Assembly: GCF_001439815.1 (NCBI RefSeq)
Contig: NZ_JYLM01000005.1
Location: 310,001-374,000 of the forward strand
Length of the DNA stretch: 64,000 nucleotides
Direction: 5' to 3'
From: Pseudomonas orientalis
GTDB lineage: Bacteria; Pseudomonadota; Gammaproteobacteria; Pseudomonadales; Pseudomonadaceae
Shown in pieces: positions 49,910-57,133 of this stretch; position 1 is the stretch's first letter; each line of letters opens with the position of its first letter. Made by a program: the position numbers and the translations under genes. The notes under the pieces are model-generated. The model made no database searches and was not told where the DNA came from. It saw nothing but the letters and a program-made list of their open reading frames with translations.

Positions 49910-50233
49910 ATGGCATTCACTGCTACCTGCGTTGTGTCCCTGTTTTTTTGGATTATTGTTTCAGCAATTACAGGAACCAAGGAACCTTGGGACTTGGCCA
50001 GTTATTGGATCCTCATCTATCCCGCCGCGCTTGCTCTGTCAGCAATGCTTGGAGCCGTGCTAAAAAGCGCCCAGTGGTCCGCAGGTGCCGTGGTAATGCT
50101 TGCTCAGATCCCGGTGATGTTGGTTGCCTCCGGTGCTTCACCGTTGCTGGGAGTTGGCATCCTGTATGCGGCTATTCTCTCGATTCCGGCGATAGCGCTA
50201 TCCTGGCTCGCCGGCAAAGTGCGGCGGGCTTGA
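49910..50233 (+). CDS. Small hydrophobic membrane protein, unknown
   Basis: 107 residues, about three predicted transmembrane helices (TCVVSLFFWIIVSAITG; LIYPAALALSAMLGAVL; AAILSIPAIALSWLAG). No family recognised. It follows the LysR gene by about 100 bp, which include a G/C-tract repeat half (CCGTCCC, GGTCCCC), and precedes another small unknown gene. Confidence 0.7.
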   Translation: MAFTATCVVSLFFWIIVSAITGTKEPWDLASYWILIYPAALALSAMLGAVLKSAQWSAGAVVMLAQIPVMLVASGASPLLGVGILYAAILSIPAIALSWLAGKVRRA

Positions 50234-50298
50234 ATTCAGAGCCGCGCGATAACGTCCACTGATCATCGCCCTCCCCCAAAGCCCCAGGAACCCAAACC

Positions 50299-50628
50299 AT
50301 GGAATTGACGCTGGAAGCGGTTGCGCTCTTTGCACTGAAGCTTTCGCACGAGACGGACGGCGGCAGCCCGGTTTTGCGGGATGATCCGGTGATGGACGCG
50401 TATGACCGCGAGGTGTTTGGGTTGCTGGTGCGTCAGGGGGATTTGGCGGGAATCCAGTTGAAGCTCGATGAGTGCCTGACGCTGGCGCTTGAGTCCCTGG
50501 GCGGCGCAACGACCGTGATGGGGCGCGAGCTGCAATGGCATGCGCTGCATGTGCGCCAAGCGCCGACGCTGGAAGCCCTCAATGCCCCGCTCGACGCACT
50601 CAAGGATTACCTGAAGGCCATCCTGTAA
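50299..50628 (+). CDS. Small hypothetical protein, conserved-looking
   Basis: 109 residues, helical and acidic (EAVALFALKLSHETDGGSPVLRDD, VFGLLVRQGDLAGIQLKLDECL). No known domain recognised. It converges on a LysE-family gene, with 7 bp between the stop codons. Confidence 0.65.
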   Translation: MELTLEAVALFALKLSHETDGGSPVLRDDPVMDAYDREVFGLLVRQGDLAGIQLKLDECLTLALESLGGATTVMGRELQWHALHVRQAPTLEALNAPLDALKDYLKAIL

Positions 50629-50635
50629 CCCGCGA

Positions 50636-51271
50636 TTACCGCCGCCCTTCCACCGCCATCCGCACCGCCAACCCCATCAACACCGACCCCATCAGCCAGC
50701 GTTGCACCACCTGCCACCCCGGCCGGGTAACAAAAAACACAGCGATGGACCCCGCCAGCGTGGCAATCAGCGCGTTGACGCTCACGCTGATAAGAATCTG
50801 CGTGAAGCCCAGCACCAGCGATTGCATCAGCACACTGCCCTGGCCATTCGGGTCGATGAACTGGGGCAGCAGCGACAAATACATCACCGCCACCTTGGGG
50901 TTCAGCAGGTTGGTCACCAGGCCCATGGTGAACAATTTGCGCGGGCCGTCCTGGGGCAAATTCTGCACCTGGAACGGCGAACGCCCACCCGGCTTGACCG
51001 CCTGCCAGGCCAGATAAGCCAGGTACAGCGCCCCGCCAAAGCGCAGCGCGTCGTAGGCAAAGGGCACCGCCATCACCAACGCGGTAATCCCCAAGGCCGC
51101 GCACAGCATGTAAACCAGAAAGCCCAACGCCACGCCGCCCAGGGAAATAAACCCGGCCGCGCGCCCCTGGCAGATCGACCGTGAAATGAGGTAAATCATG
51201 TTCGGGCCGGGCGTCAGCACCATGCCGAGGGATATCAGCGCATAGGCAAGCCAGCTGGACAGTTCGGGCAT
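50636..51271 (-). CDS. LysE/RhtB-family amino-acid exporter
   Basis: 211 residues with about six helices; LISLGMVLTPGPNMIYLISRS is the family N-terminal signature and VTNLLNPKVAVMYLSLLPQF a second one. Start at ATG 51271 (MPELSSWLAYA). Distinct from the cluster-linked exporter at 43765 and core-like in composition. Confidence 0.9.
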   Translation of the reverse strand: MPELSSWLAYALISLGMVLTPGPNMIYLISRSICQGRAAGFISLGGVALGFLVYMLCAALGITALVMAVPFAYDALRFGGALYLAYLAWQAVKPGGRSPFQVQNLPQDGPRKLFTMGLVTNLLNPKVAVMYLSLLPQFIDPNGQGSVLMQSLVLGFTQILISVSVNALIATLAGSIAVFFVTRPGWQVVQRWLMGSVLMGLAVRMAVEGRR

Positions 51272-51428
51272 GGTTGGGTCCTCTGGAGGTTGTTCCGTCG
51301 ACGCGAAACATTTGGTCAACGTTGTGGCGTTGGACGCCATGGTAGAGCGTTCAAAATGCGCGCGTCAGATACAGATCCGTGATCAAAACGTCATACACCG
51401 ACCGCACCGTTCACCCGAGGGCAGGCAC

Positions 51429-51800
51429 ATGATTGATTTCAACAACAAAGGCTTCTTCAAGCTCAAACAAAACAACGAGTACGCCGAACGCGTGGCGTCA
51501 TTGCTGCTCGATGGCGAGCAAGTGGTGGACGCGTACAAGGCCATGCGCGACGGCGTGGTGTTCACCACCCAGCGCATCATTGCGGTGAATGTTCAGGGGA
51601 TTACCGGCAGCAAGAAGGATTTCACGTCGCTGCCGTACAAGAATATCGTGGCATATTCGGTGGAGACGTCGGGGACGTTTGATCTGGATTCGGAGTTGGA
51701 GATTTACTTTTCGTCGTTGGGGAAGGTGAAGTTTGAGTTCACGGGGAAGACTGCGATTGTCGAGATTTCACGGTTGATTTCAAAGCATCTGCTCACTTGA
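51429..51800 (+). CDS. PH-domain protein (bacterial PH, DUF1696-like)
   Basis: 123 residues; the pattern LLLDGEQVVDAYKAMRDGVVFTTQRIIAVNVQGITGSKKDFTSLPYKNIVAYSVET is the bPH_1 fold. No transmembrane helix. ATG 51429 is preceded by GAGGGCAGG. Function of these small PH proteins is unknown. A terminator follows at 51811. Confidence 0.85.
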   Translation: MIDFNNKGFFKLKQNNEYAERVASLLLDGEQVVDAYKAMRDGVVFTTQRIIAVNVQGITGSKKDFTSLPYKNIVAYSVETSGTFDLDSELEIYFSSLGKVKFEFTGKTAIVEISRLISKHLLT

Positions 51801-51810
51801 TCAGCGGATA

Positions 51811-51842
51811 AAAAAAGACCTTGACGTCCCAAGGTCTTTTTA
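51811..51842 (+). terminator. Terminator after the PH-domain gene
   Basis: AAAAAAAGACCTTG, ACGTCC loop, CAAGGTCTTTTT. The stem is the same as that after tRNA-Leu at 34913. Confidence 0.9.
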
Positions 51843-51877
51843 CTGCCTATACGGTTTAACGGATGTACCCCGATCAA

Positions 51878-51904
51878 AATGTGGGAGCTGGCTTGCCTGC
51901 GAAG
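51878..51904. repeat. Solo REP, right module
   Basis: AATGTGGGAGCTGGCTTGCC TGCGAA, the same variant as at 35015 and at the constant 16,863-bp offset from it. Confidence 0.75.
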
Positions 51905-51935
51905 ACGCCAGCCGCCACACCATCAAACCACCCGC

Positions 51936-52244
51936 CTACACACCAACCGCCTCACCCTCTTCAGCCACCCCGTTGGGCAACATTCCATTCGCCAAATCAT
52001 CCACCACCGCCTTCGCCATTTCCCCCAGATAATGCGCCGCCCAGGCAAACCGATCCGCGCCCGTGTCCATGGCTGCATCCAACGCCAGCAGTTTGGAACA
52101 GTGCAGCAACTCGGAGGCGTGATGCAGGGCATCGCGAATGGGCACGCCGGAATTGACGCGAAATAGACGGTGGAGGTTGGGCTGTTTGCCGCAGGTGGAA
52201 AAGGTGATGACACCGAGGGTTTTGTTGAGGGGTGGGTTGATCAT
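51936..52244 (-). CDS. DUF3077 domain protein, copy 2
   Basis: 102 residues, differing from copy 1 (35073) at only about nine positions and without indels; the identical segment includes FSTCGKQPNLHRLFRVNSGV. Same ATGA overlap with a 24-codon upstream ORF and the same kind of structured leader. Two intact copies suggest either duplication or independent insertion of the same module. Function unknown. Confidence 0.8.
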   Translation of the reverse strand: MINPPLNKTLGVITFSTCGKQPNLHRLFRVNSGVPIRDALHHASELLHCSKLLALDAAMDTGADRFAWAAHYLGEMAKAVVDDLANGMLPNGVAEEGEAVGV

Positions 52245-52315
52245 AGGGCACCTCCGACTTGAGCCGGAGTGTGGGTTGCGGTGTTGCGAGGGTACGACCT
52301 TTCAGAAACGCTCAT
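52241..52315 (-). CDS. 24-residue upstream ORF coupled to DUF3077, copy 2
   Basis: MSVSERSYPRNTATHTPAQV then GGAL, preceded by GGGAGC and overlapping the DUF3077 start. Same length as in copy 1, with substitutions but no frameshift, which supports translation. Confidence 0.6.
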   Translation of the reverse strand: MSVSERSYPRNTATHTPAQVGGAL

Positions 52316-52327
52316 TGGTATAGCTCC

Positions 52328-52545
52328 CATTTTTTCAAAGAGAGCTGCCTCATTCGTTTCCAGGCGAATGGTGGCAGCTGCGCGCAGGCTGGAAACCGGG
52401 GGTAATAGGCAAACCCGGCAGACTCAAGAGTCTCCCACGCACAGCCGCCATAGCACGCATATGCTGGCACAAAAAGGCGCCAGCAGTCGTGATAAATGGT
52501 GGCGCCTGTGCGCCTATACCCACGGGTTTCCAGGCCCGGTCGTCG
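52328..52545 (-). ncRNA. C4-like antisense/structured leader with Ash/Icd-like ORF, copy 2
   Basis: Same architecture as copy 1 but with compensating changes. Loop CCTGGAAA occurs in the CGGG/CCCG hairpin (52521-52539) and in the loop of the AGCTGCC..ATTCG/CGAAT..GGCAGCT hairpin (52343-52379). The middle segment GGTTTCCAG (about 52388-52396) is its exact 9-base complement. Copy 1 has GATAA/TTATC where copy 2 has GGAAA/TTTCC. GCCTATTACCC in the middle pairs with GGGTATAGGC upstream. The frame MAAVRGRLLSLPG is again present. The remaining 230 bp up to 52773 hold no gene, only the presumed promoter of the bacteriocin. Confidence 0.55.
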
Positions 52546-52773
52546 TGAAGTGACGACGGCCACAACGTAATCCCAAAGATTCGGTCGTGAAAGGGAGCTT
52601 TTGTATGTACAGATTCCGCTGCAGTGAAAGGCGAACACCTCATTCGTCATACCCCAATCCCAACTCCTGAGATCCTGTTTACTTTTCCCACACTCACGGT
52701 CGAACAATGCCAATTCCAGCCCCCTGATCGCCCCCCGTAGGCTCACTTCCTCGCACAAGGAAGTGAGCCGGTC

Positions 52774-53937
52774 ATGTCAGAACGCTTTTACCCCCTTACC
52801 GAAGAAGAACAACGCAGGCAACGAATCCTGACGCCGCAACCATCGCGCGCGCCCTATTCGCCGGCGATTGATTTATTCGAGCCCTCCCCTGCCCCAGCCC
52901 CAACGCCAGCCAAACCTCACGGCTGCGTGTTCATCAAGCCCTGCCAACTGCCGGACGGATTCACCCGCTACGCTGACCCCACCGGTTATGTCCCGCTGGA
53001 GCTGATCAAGGAGTACGCCCATTTCAGCCTGTTGGGCGGACGTGAGGTGGACGGTAAGGGCGCGGTGGCGCTGCGCAAGATCGGCGGCAGCGCATTGCCC
53101 GCTGGCTTGGGGCAGTTGGCGTTGCGTTCGGCAGTGTGGGAGTCGGCGGCGACTGCCGTCGGTTCCGTCGCCAGTGGCCTGTTGACAGGTTTGGTGGCGC
53201 TGGCCTGGCCGTCGGAGTTGGGTGACAGCGCGCTCTACAGCGAGGAGCAGTTACGCTCGATGGCGCGGGCGCGGTCACAGATGCGGTTGCATATCGAGCA
53301 ACGCGCGGACGGTACGCTCAATGGGTATGGGTTTTACACCGGCAACGATCCGAGCTGGCAGATGATCGATGTGGTGCAGTTCCAAGCCCGCGACGATCAG
53401 TTTGTCGCGGAGTTGGGTGAGGGTGTCGAGTTGATCTGGACGCCTGCCGTTGATCCGCAGGACACGCTGGGTATTCCGGCATTGGAGGCAGCACCGCAAG
53501 CGCCGGTCATCTGGATTTACCCGCCGACGGAGAAAGCCGCGCAGATTCTGGTGAACCCGGTTTATCCGCCGGAGTATCGGGATTTTATTCTGGTGTTCCC
53601 GGTGGAGTCGGGGGTTCGGCCGCTGTATCTGGTGGTTAACAAGCCAAGGAAAGGGCTAAGAAACCCAGACCATGATTACTTCCCTGCCCCCGAAACCGAA
53701 GACATAACAGGCTTCCCTGGTCTTATTCCCCAAAAGCCTGTGACACGAAGAAAAAATGGAGCGGGCTTACGTGAACGATGGATAGACGCAAAAGGACGAA
53801 AAATTTTTGAATGGGATGCCAAGAAAGGCGAGCTGGAAGTCTATCGAAACAGTGATTTGGAACACCTCGGCGCGTTTGACCCTTACACCGCCGAACGTCG
53901 AGGACCGGCGGATCCAAAACGCCGAATTTACAGATAA
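52774..53937 (+). CDS. S-type pyocin-like bacteriocin with colicin E3-type rRNase domain
   Basis: 387 residues: proline-rich N-terminus (about 1-55), a region with short hydrophobic helices (about 105-145), a pyocin-S translocation-type domain (about 150-290), and a C-terminal cytotoxic domain (about 300-387) aligning with the 16S rRNase domain of colicin E3 (HDYFPAPETEDI, GRKIFEWD, GELEVYR, HLGAFDP, DPKRRIY). At the place of the recalled catalytic triad D510/H513/E517 this protein has D, K and E (EWDAKKGELE), so the histidine is replaced by lysine. It is shorter than classical S pyocins and lacks an obvious receptor-binding domain. AAGGAAGTGAG upstream. Followed by its immunity gene. Confidence 0.88.
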   Translation: MSERFYPLTEEEQRRQRILTPQPSRAPYSPAIDLFEPSPAPAPTPAKPHGCVFIKPCQLPDGFTRYADPTGYVPLELIKEYAHFSLLGGREVDGKGAVALRKIGGSALPAGLGQLALRSAVWESAATAVGSVASGLLTGLVALAWPSELGDSALYSEEQLRSMARARSQMRLHIEQRADGTLNGYGFYTGNDPSWQMIDVVQFQARDDQFVAELGEGVELIWTPAVDPQDTLGIPALEAAPQAPVIWIYPPTEKAAQILVNPVYPPEYRDFILVFPVESGVRPLYLVVNKPRKGLRNPDHDYFPAPETEDITGFPGLIPQKPVTRRKNGAGLRERWIDAKGRKIFEWDAKKGELEVYRNSDLEHLGAFDPYTAERRGPADPKRRIYR

Positions 53938-53952
53938 AGAGGAACGCGGAAA

Positions 53953-54240
53953 ATGGTGATGAAAATCAGATTGCGGTGGTACGAAAAACACAGCAATGAC
54001 TTGAAAGCAGATGAGTATTCAGCGGATATCGAGGACTCAGACAGTGTTTTTGAAGCGTTGGGTTTAGGCGGGGAAACTGCGATATATGCAGATGTATTCG
54101 ACATGCTGGCTGACTGGACAACGATTATTCAGCCGTATTTCCAACACGTGATTGAACCCGCACACCTCGACTACCAGATTTCCTTCCGTCACCAAGGCGC
54201 GTGGCCACCTCCTCCAAAGCAACCTAAGACGGGGATCTGA
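53953..54240 (+). CDS. Colicin E3/cloacin-type immunity protein
   Basis: 95 residues, acidic, aligning with ImmE3: LRWYEKHSNDLKADEYSADI, FDMLADWTTIIQPYFQHVIE, HLDYQISFRHQG. It binds and neutralises the rRNase domain of the preceding gene. It starts 15 bp after the toxin with AGAGGAA upstream, so the two are co-expressed. Confidence 0.92.
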   Translation: MVMKIRLRWYEKHSNDLKADEYSADIEDSDSVFEALGLGGETAIYADVFDMLADWTTIIQPYFQHVIEPAHLDYQISFRHQGAWPPPPKQPKTGI

Positions 54241-54244
54241 TGCA

Positions 54245-54805
54245 ATGAGACCTACACTGCAGAAGCCTCCTCTCTATCGCTCCGTCAATACCCGAACCCA
54301 CAGTGTGCGTCACGGCAGCTGTCGCGCTTATCGGTATGAACGGAACACAAAAGGTGAACGGAACACCTTGGCAAATCGAGGCTCCATGCACAGTCACCTA
54401 CGACACGGGTTTGATTACACACCGCTATTCCGCTTTCTCCTCTCCAAAGTCGGCCACCCATGGAGCAAGGTTTTCAGCGAAGCCAACGCCCGGTTGGATC
54501 GTCCGGAGCCGGTGTTCTGGCTGGTTGCGCTGCATGAAAGCGACAAGCAGGAATACGTGAGAACGGATGAGAATACCTATTACAGCGGCTTGTGGGTGGA
54601 CGAGGCCGGCCTCTTGCAAAAGGTCAACCCGCATCTAACGCCCGAACTTATGAAACCCTCTTGCGACTGCTGCACCCACACCTTCAACGGTGTGGTATTC
54701 GCACAGGCTTTACCGCACGAACGGTTGGCAACACCCACTGTTCAATCAACTGCGCTCAACCCTCCTTCTTTCCTTCAAGCAACACCCGATTCGCCGGATC
54801 CGTAA
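54245..54805 (+). CDS. Bacteriocin-locus protein of unknown function with a CxCC motif
   Basis: 186 residues starting 4 bp after the immunity gene. N-terminal basic part (SVNTRTHSVRHGSCRAYRYERNTKG), then DYTPLFRFLLSKVGHPWSKVFSEANARL and a C-terminal CDCCTHTFNGVVF that could bind metal. I recall similar proteins beside colicin-E3-type toxin/immunity pairs but no function. Its last about 50 bases overlap the broken lipoprotein gene on the other strand, so the tail may be extended by read-through after loss of the original stop. Confidence 0.7.
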   Translation: MRPTLQKPPLYRSVNTRTHSVRHGSCRAYRYERNTKGERNTLANRGSMHSHLRHGFDYTPLFRFLLSKVGHPWSKVFSEANARLDRPEPVFWLVALHESDKQEYVRTDENTYYSGLWVDEAGLLQKVNPHLTPELMKPSCDCCTHTFNGVVFAQALPHERLATPTVQSTALNPPSFLQATPDSPDP

Positions 54806-55316
54806 TATCAAACACCTGCTGCGAACATGCCGAATTAGTGCCTTTGAACTGAAAATCCACCAGATACACCTTCGCCTTCTGCGGGCTGAAGCTACTCACC
54901 AACGGCCCGCATCTGTAGTAAGCGCCATTGCCTATACTGCCCGCCGAGCCGGATACGGTGAGTTTCTTGCCAGGATCCGCCTGGATCTCCAACTGCGGAA
55001 AACGCTTCAAGGTCGCGCTGGCACTGTCTGGTTCAGCTTGGCGATCCAGTTGAAAATGCGGCCTTCACCGGTGTCCACCACGTGCCGAGGGTTTCCATGC
55101 GCTGGTCGGGGTCGCCCTCGCGCAGGATGGCGAATTCGACGGGGTTGGTGCCGCCGTAGGCCTTCATGATGACTTGGCGTGTTCGGCGTCCACGGCAACG
55201 GTTTCCTGACGCAACTGCACACCATCCTTGAACAGGCTGGGCGATGAGTCGCGTTGGTTGGATTGGCAGGCGCACAGGGTGAGGGTGATGAGGAAAAGCA
55301 GCGCGATTCGCTTCAC
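54756..55316 (-). pseudogene. Lipoprotein gene broken by three single-base frameshifts
   Basis: Reading from GTG 55316, a lipoprotein signal (LLFLITLTLCACQSN; lipobox LCAC) and about 50 residues are in one frame. The sequence continues in a second frame (IMKAYGGTNPVEFAILREGD ... METLGT), a third (VVDTGEGR) and a fourth that reaches the stop at 54756 (ATLKRFPQLEIQADPGKKLT ... VLLEGKKEG). At the first two junctions one missing G in a GG pair would restore the frame (AAG[G]TCATC; ACG[G]TGGTG). Either a decaying gene or base-calling errors. Function unknown; a small envelope lipoprotein. Confidence 0.75.
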
Positions 55317-55372
55317 GGGGAATGTCCTTATCGGTGTGAGGGGCTGATGACCTGACTTGCGATTAAACAGGG

Positions 55373-55747
55373 TTATTTGGGCTGAAACGTCTCAAGATAC
55401 GCCAATATATTTTCAATCTTCTCCCGATCACTGATGCCCCAGAAGATCATCCGCGTACCGCTCACCACCTTTTTCGGCGCTTCGATATAGGCCGCAAGTT
55501 TGTCGCGGGTCCAGACCACGCCTGAGTTCTTCATCGCGTCGGAATATTGGTAATCCGTGGTAGTCCCCGCCGGCCGGCCGATGATGCCGTTGAGTTGTGG
55601 CCCGAAACCACCGCGCGCGTCGTCGCCAACGCTGTGGCAGCCACCGCACGTCTTGCTGAAGAGCTTGGCGCCCGCCTCGGCATCGCCGGCGGCAAGCGCC
55701 GCATGGGTATTGAGGATCATAGCGAGGGTGAACAAGGCGTACTTCAT
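55373..55747 (-). CDS. Class I cytochrome c, small, periplasmic
   Basis: 124 residues with signal peptide (LFTLAMILNTHAALA), haem motif CGGCHSVG (about residue 40) and the axial methionine in GTRMIFWG. Cytochrome c2/c550-type length. ATG 55747; the longer ORF adds no signal peptide. Likely an electron carrier; partner not evident from neighbours. Confidence 0.92.
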   Translation of the reverse strand: MKYALFTLAMILNTHAALAAGDAEAGAKLFSKTCGGCHSVGDDARGGFGPQLNGIIGRPAGTTTDYQYSDAMKNSGVVWTRDKLAAYIEAPKKVVSGTRMIFWGISDREKIENILAYLETFQPK

Positions 55748-55940
55748 GGTGAACTCCACATCGGCTGTTGCGGGCAATCTGGCCTGCTTGTAAGGCGCGC
55801 TGGCATCGTGCCGCACCTGCCGGCAAGTGCGCAACCTGGACCCGTTCAGGCACCACCCATCGTTTAAGCGCTGCGCCGATCGAACCTATGCCACCTCGCT
55901 CCACTCAACTGACTGAACCCTGATGGTGGAGTAAGGAATC

Positions 55941-56321
55941 ATGGCTCAGCCATCGATTTTAGTATTGGAAGACGACGAGATCATTCGGGCGTTAATGGTG
56001 GATGTGTTGGAGGACTTCGGCGCATCGGTGACGTCGTTCCCGTCAGCGGATGAAGGAATGATCTACCTGGAACGGGGCGATGACCCGGTGGACCTGATTG
56101 TCAGCGATATTCAGATGCCGGGGTTGCTCAATGGCTTCGACCTGAGCAAGGTGGTTGCGCATCGCTGGCCGACGGTGCAGGTGGTGTTGACCTCAGGCAA
56201 TACCCATCTGGCGGCGCAATTGGGCGGTTCGGTGCGGTTCCTGCCCAAGCCCTGGAGCACCCAGCATTTGATTGACTGCGTACAGACAGCGCTGAATCAG
56301 CAGGGTCTGGCCATGCACTGA
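55941..56321 (+). CDS. Single-domain response regulator (CheY-like)
   Basis: 126 residues consisting of one receiver domain: acidic pocket EDDE (D11/D12), phosphoacceptor D56 (IVSDIQMPG), T84 (VVLTSGN) and K103 (LPKPW). No output domain. It lies upstream of and in the same direction as bphO-bphP, whose histidine kinase has no receiver of its own; a partner role is plausible. Confidence 0.9.
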   Translation: MAQPSILVLEDDEIIRALMVDVLEDFGASVTSFPSADEGMIYLERGDDPVDLIVSDIQMPGLLNGFDLSKVVAHRWPTVQVVLTSGNTHLAAQLGGSVRFLPKPWSTQHLIDCVQTALNQQGLAMH

Positions 56322-56518
56322 TAGCGTCGCGATATCATCTTGAGCGAACTTCCCGGTGAGCTCGTTGGTCCATGGATGATGCAAGGAGCGACATTTCTGA
56401 TCCGTTAGTCAGCCTTTTCGCTTCGCGCGTTTAGTTACCGACTACGAGTTGTGTAGAATCGTCGCCCATTTTCCGCGCGTCATTCATGGCCGAGAGGCCC
56501 ACAGTTCGAGCTTACTGA

Positions 56519-57133
56519 ATGCATTCTCAGGCCCATGACGTCGATGCGCCCCCACTGCTGGAAGCGTTGCGCACAGGCACGGCCTCGCTGCATGCCACGC
56601 TGGAAAAGCGTCTGCCGTTTTTCTCCGAGCGCCTCGATGCGCAGTGGTATCGCCGCCTGCTCCAGGCATACTTCGGTTTTTATCAGCCTATGGAAGCGGC
56701 ACTGTACGACAGTAGCTTGATTCCCCAAGGCCTCGATACGGCAATGCGTGTGAAAACACCGACACTGGTCAGTGATCTCTATGCCTTGGGCCTGGACGAT
56801 CATGCCATCGACACCCTGCCCCGTTGCCCGCAACTACCAACGCTCGACACCCCCGCTGCCTGCCTCGGCGCCCTCTATGTACTGGAGGGCGCGACGCTGG
56901 GCGGCCAGGTGCTGCGCCGTGAAATGGCTCGGCGCCTGGACGTTGATGCCGACACCGGCGGCGCTTTTCTCGATATCTATGGAGCAGAGACCGGGCGGCG
57001 CTGGAAAGATTTTCTTGATTACCTGGGCGACCAGCCGCTGGACGCGCCCGCAAAGCTGCGCGCCGTGGACGCCGCCCGCTCGACATTCAGCTGTTTTGAG
57101 CAATGGCTCGACAGCCAGGAGGTAACGCTATGA
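56519..57133 (+). CDS. bphO: Biliverdin-producing heme oxygenase
   Basis: 204 residues; the haem-ligand histidine is probably H25 (TASLHATLEKRLPFF), with the family segment YVLEGATLGGQVL and a distal-helix-like LDIYGAETGRRWKDF. It supplies the biliverdin chromophore for the phytochrome encoded next, whose ATG overlaps its stop (ATGA). Confidence 0.93.
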   Translation: MHSQAHDVDAPPLLEALRTGTASLHATLEKRLPFFSERLDAQWYRRLLQAYFGFYQPMEAALYDSSLIPQGLDTAMRVKTPTLVSDLYALGLDDHAIDTLPRCPQLPTLDTPAACLGALYVLEGATLGGQVLRREMARRLDVDADTGGAFLDIYGAETGRRWKDFLDYLGDQPLDAPAKLRAVDAARSTFSCFEQWLDSQEVTL

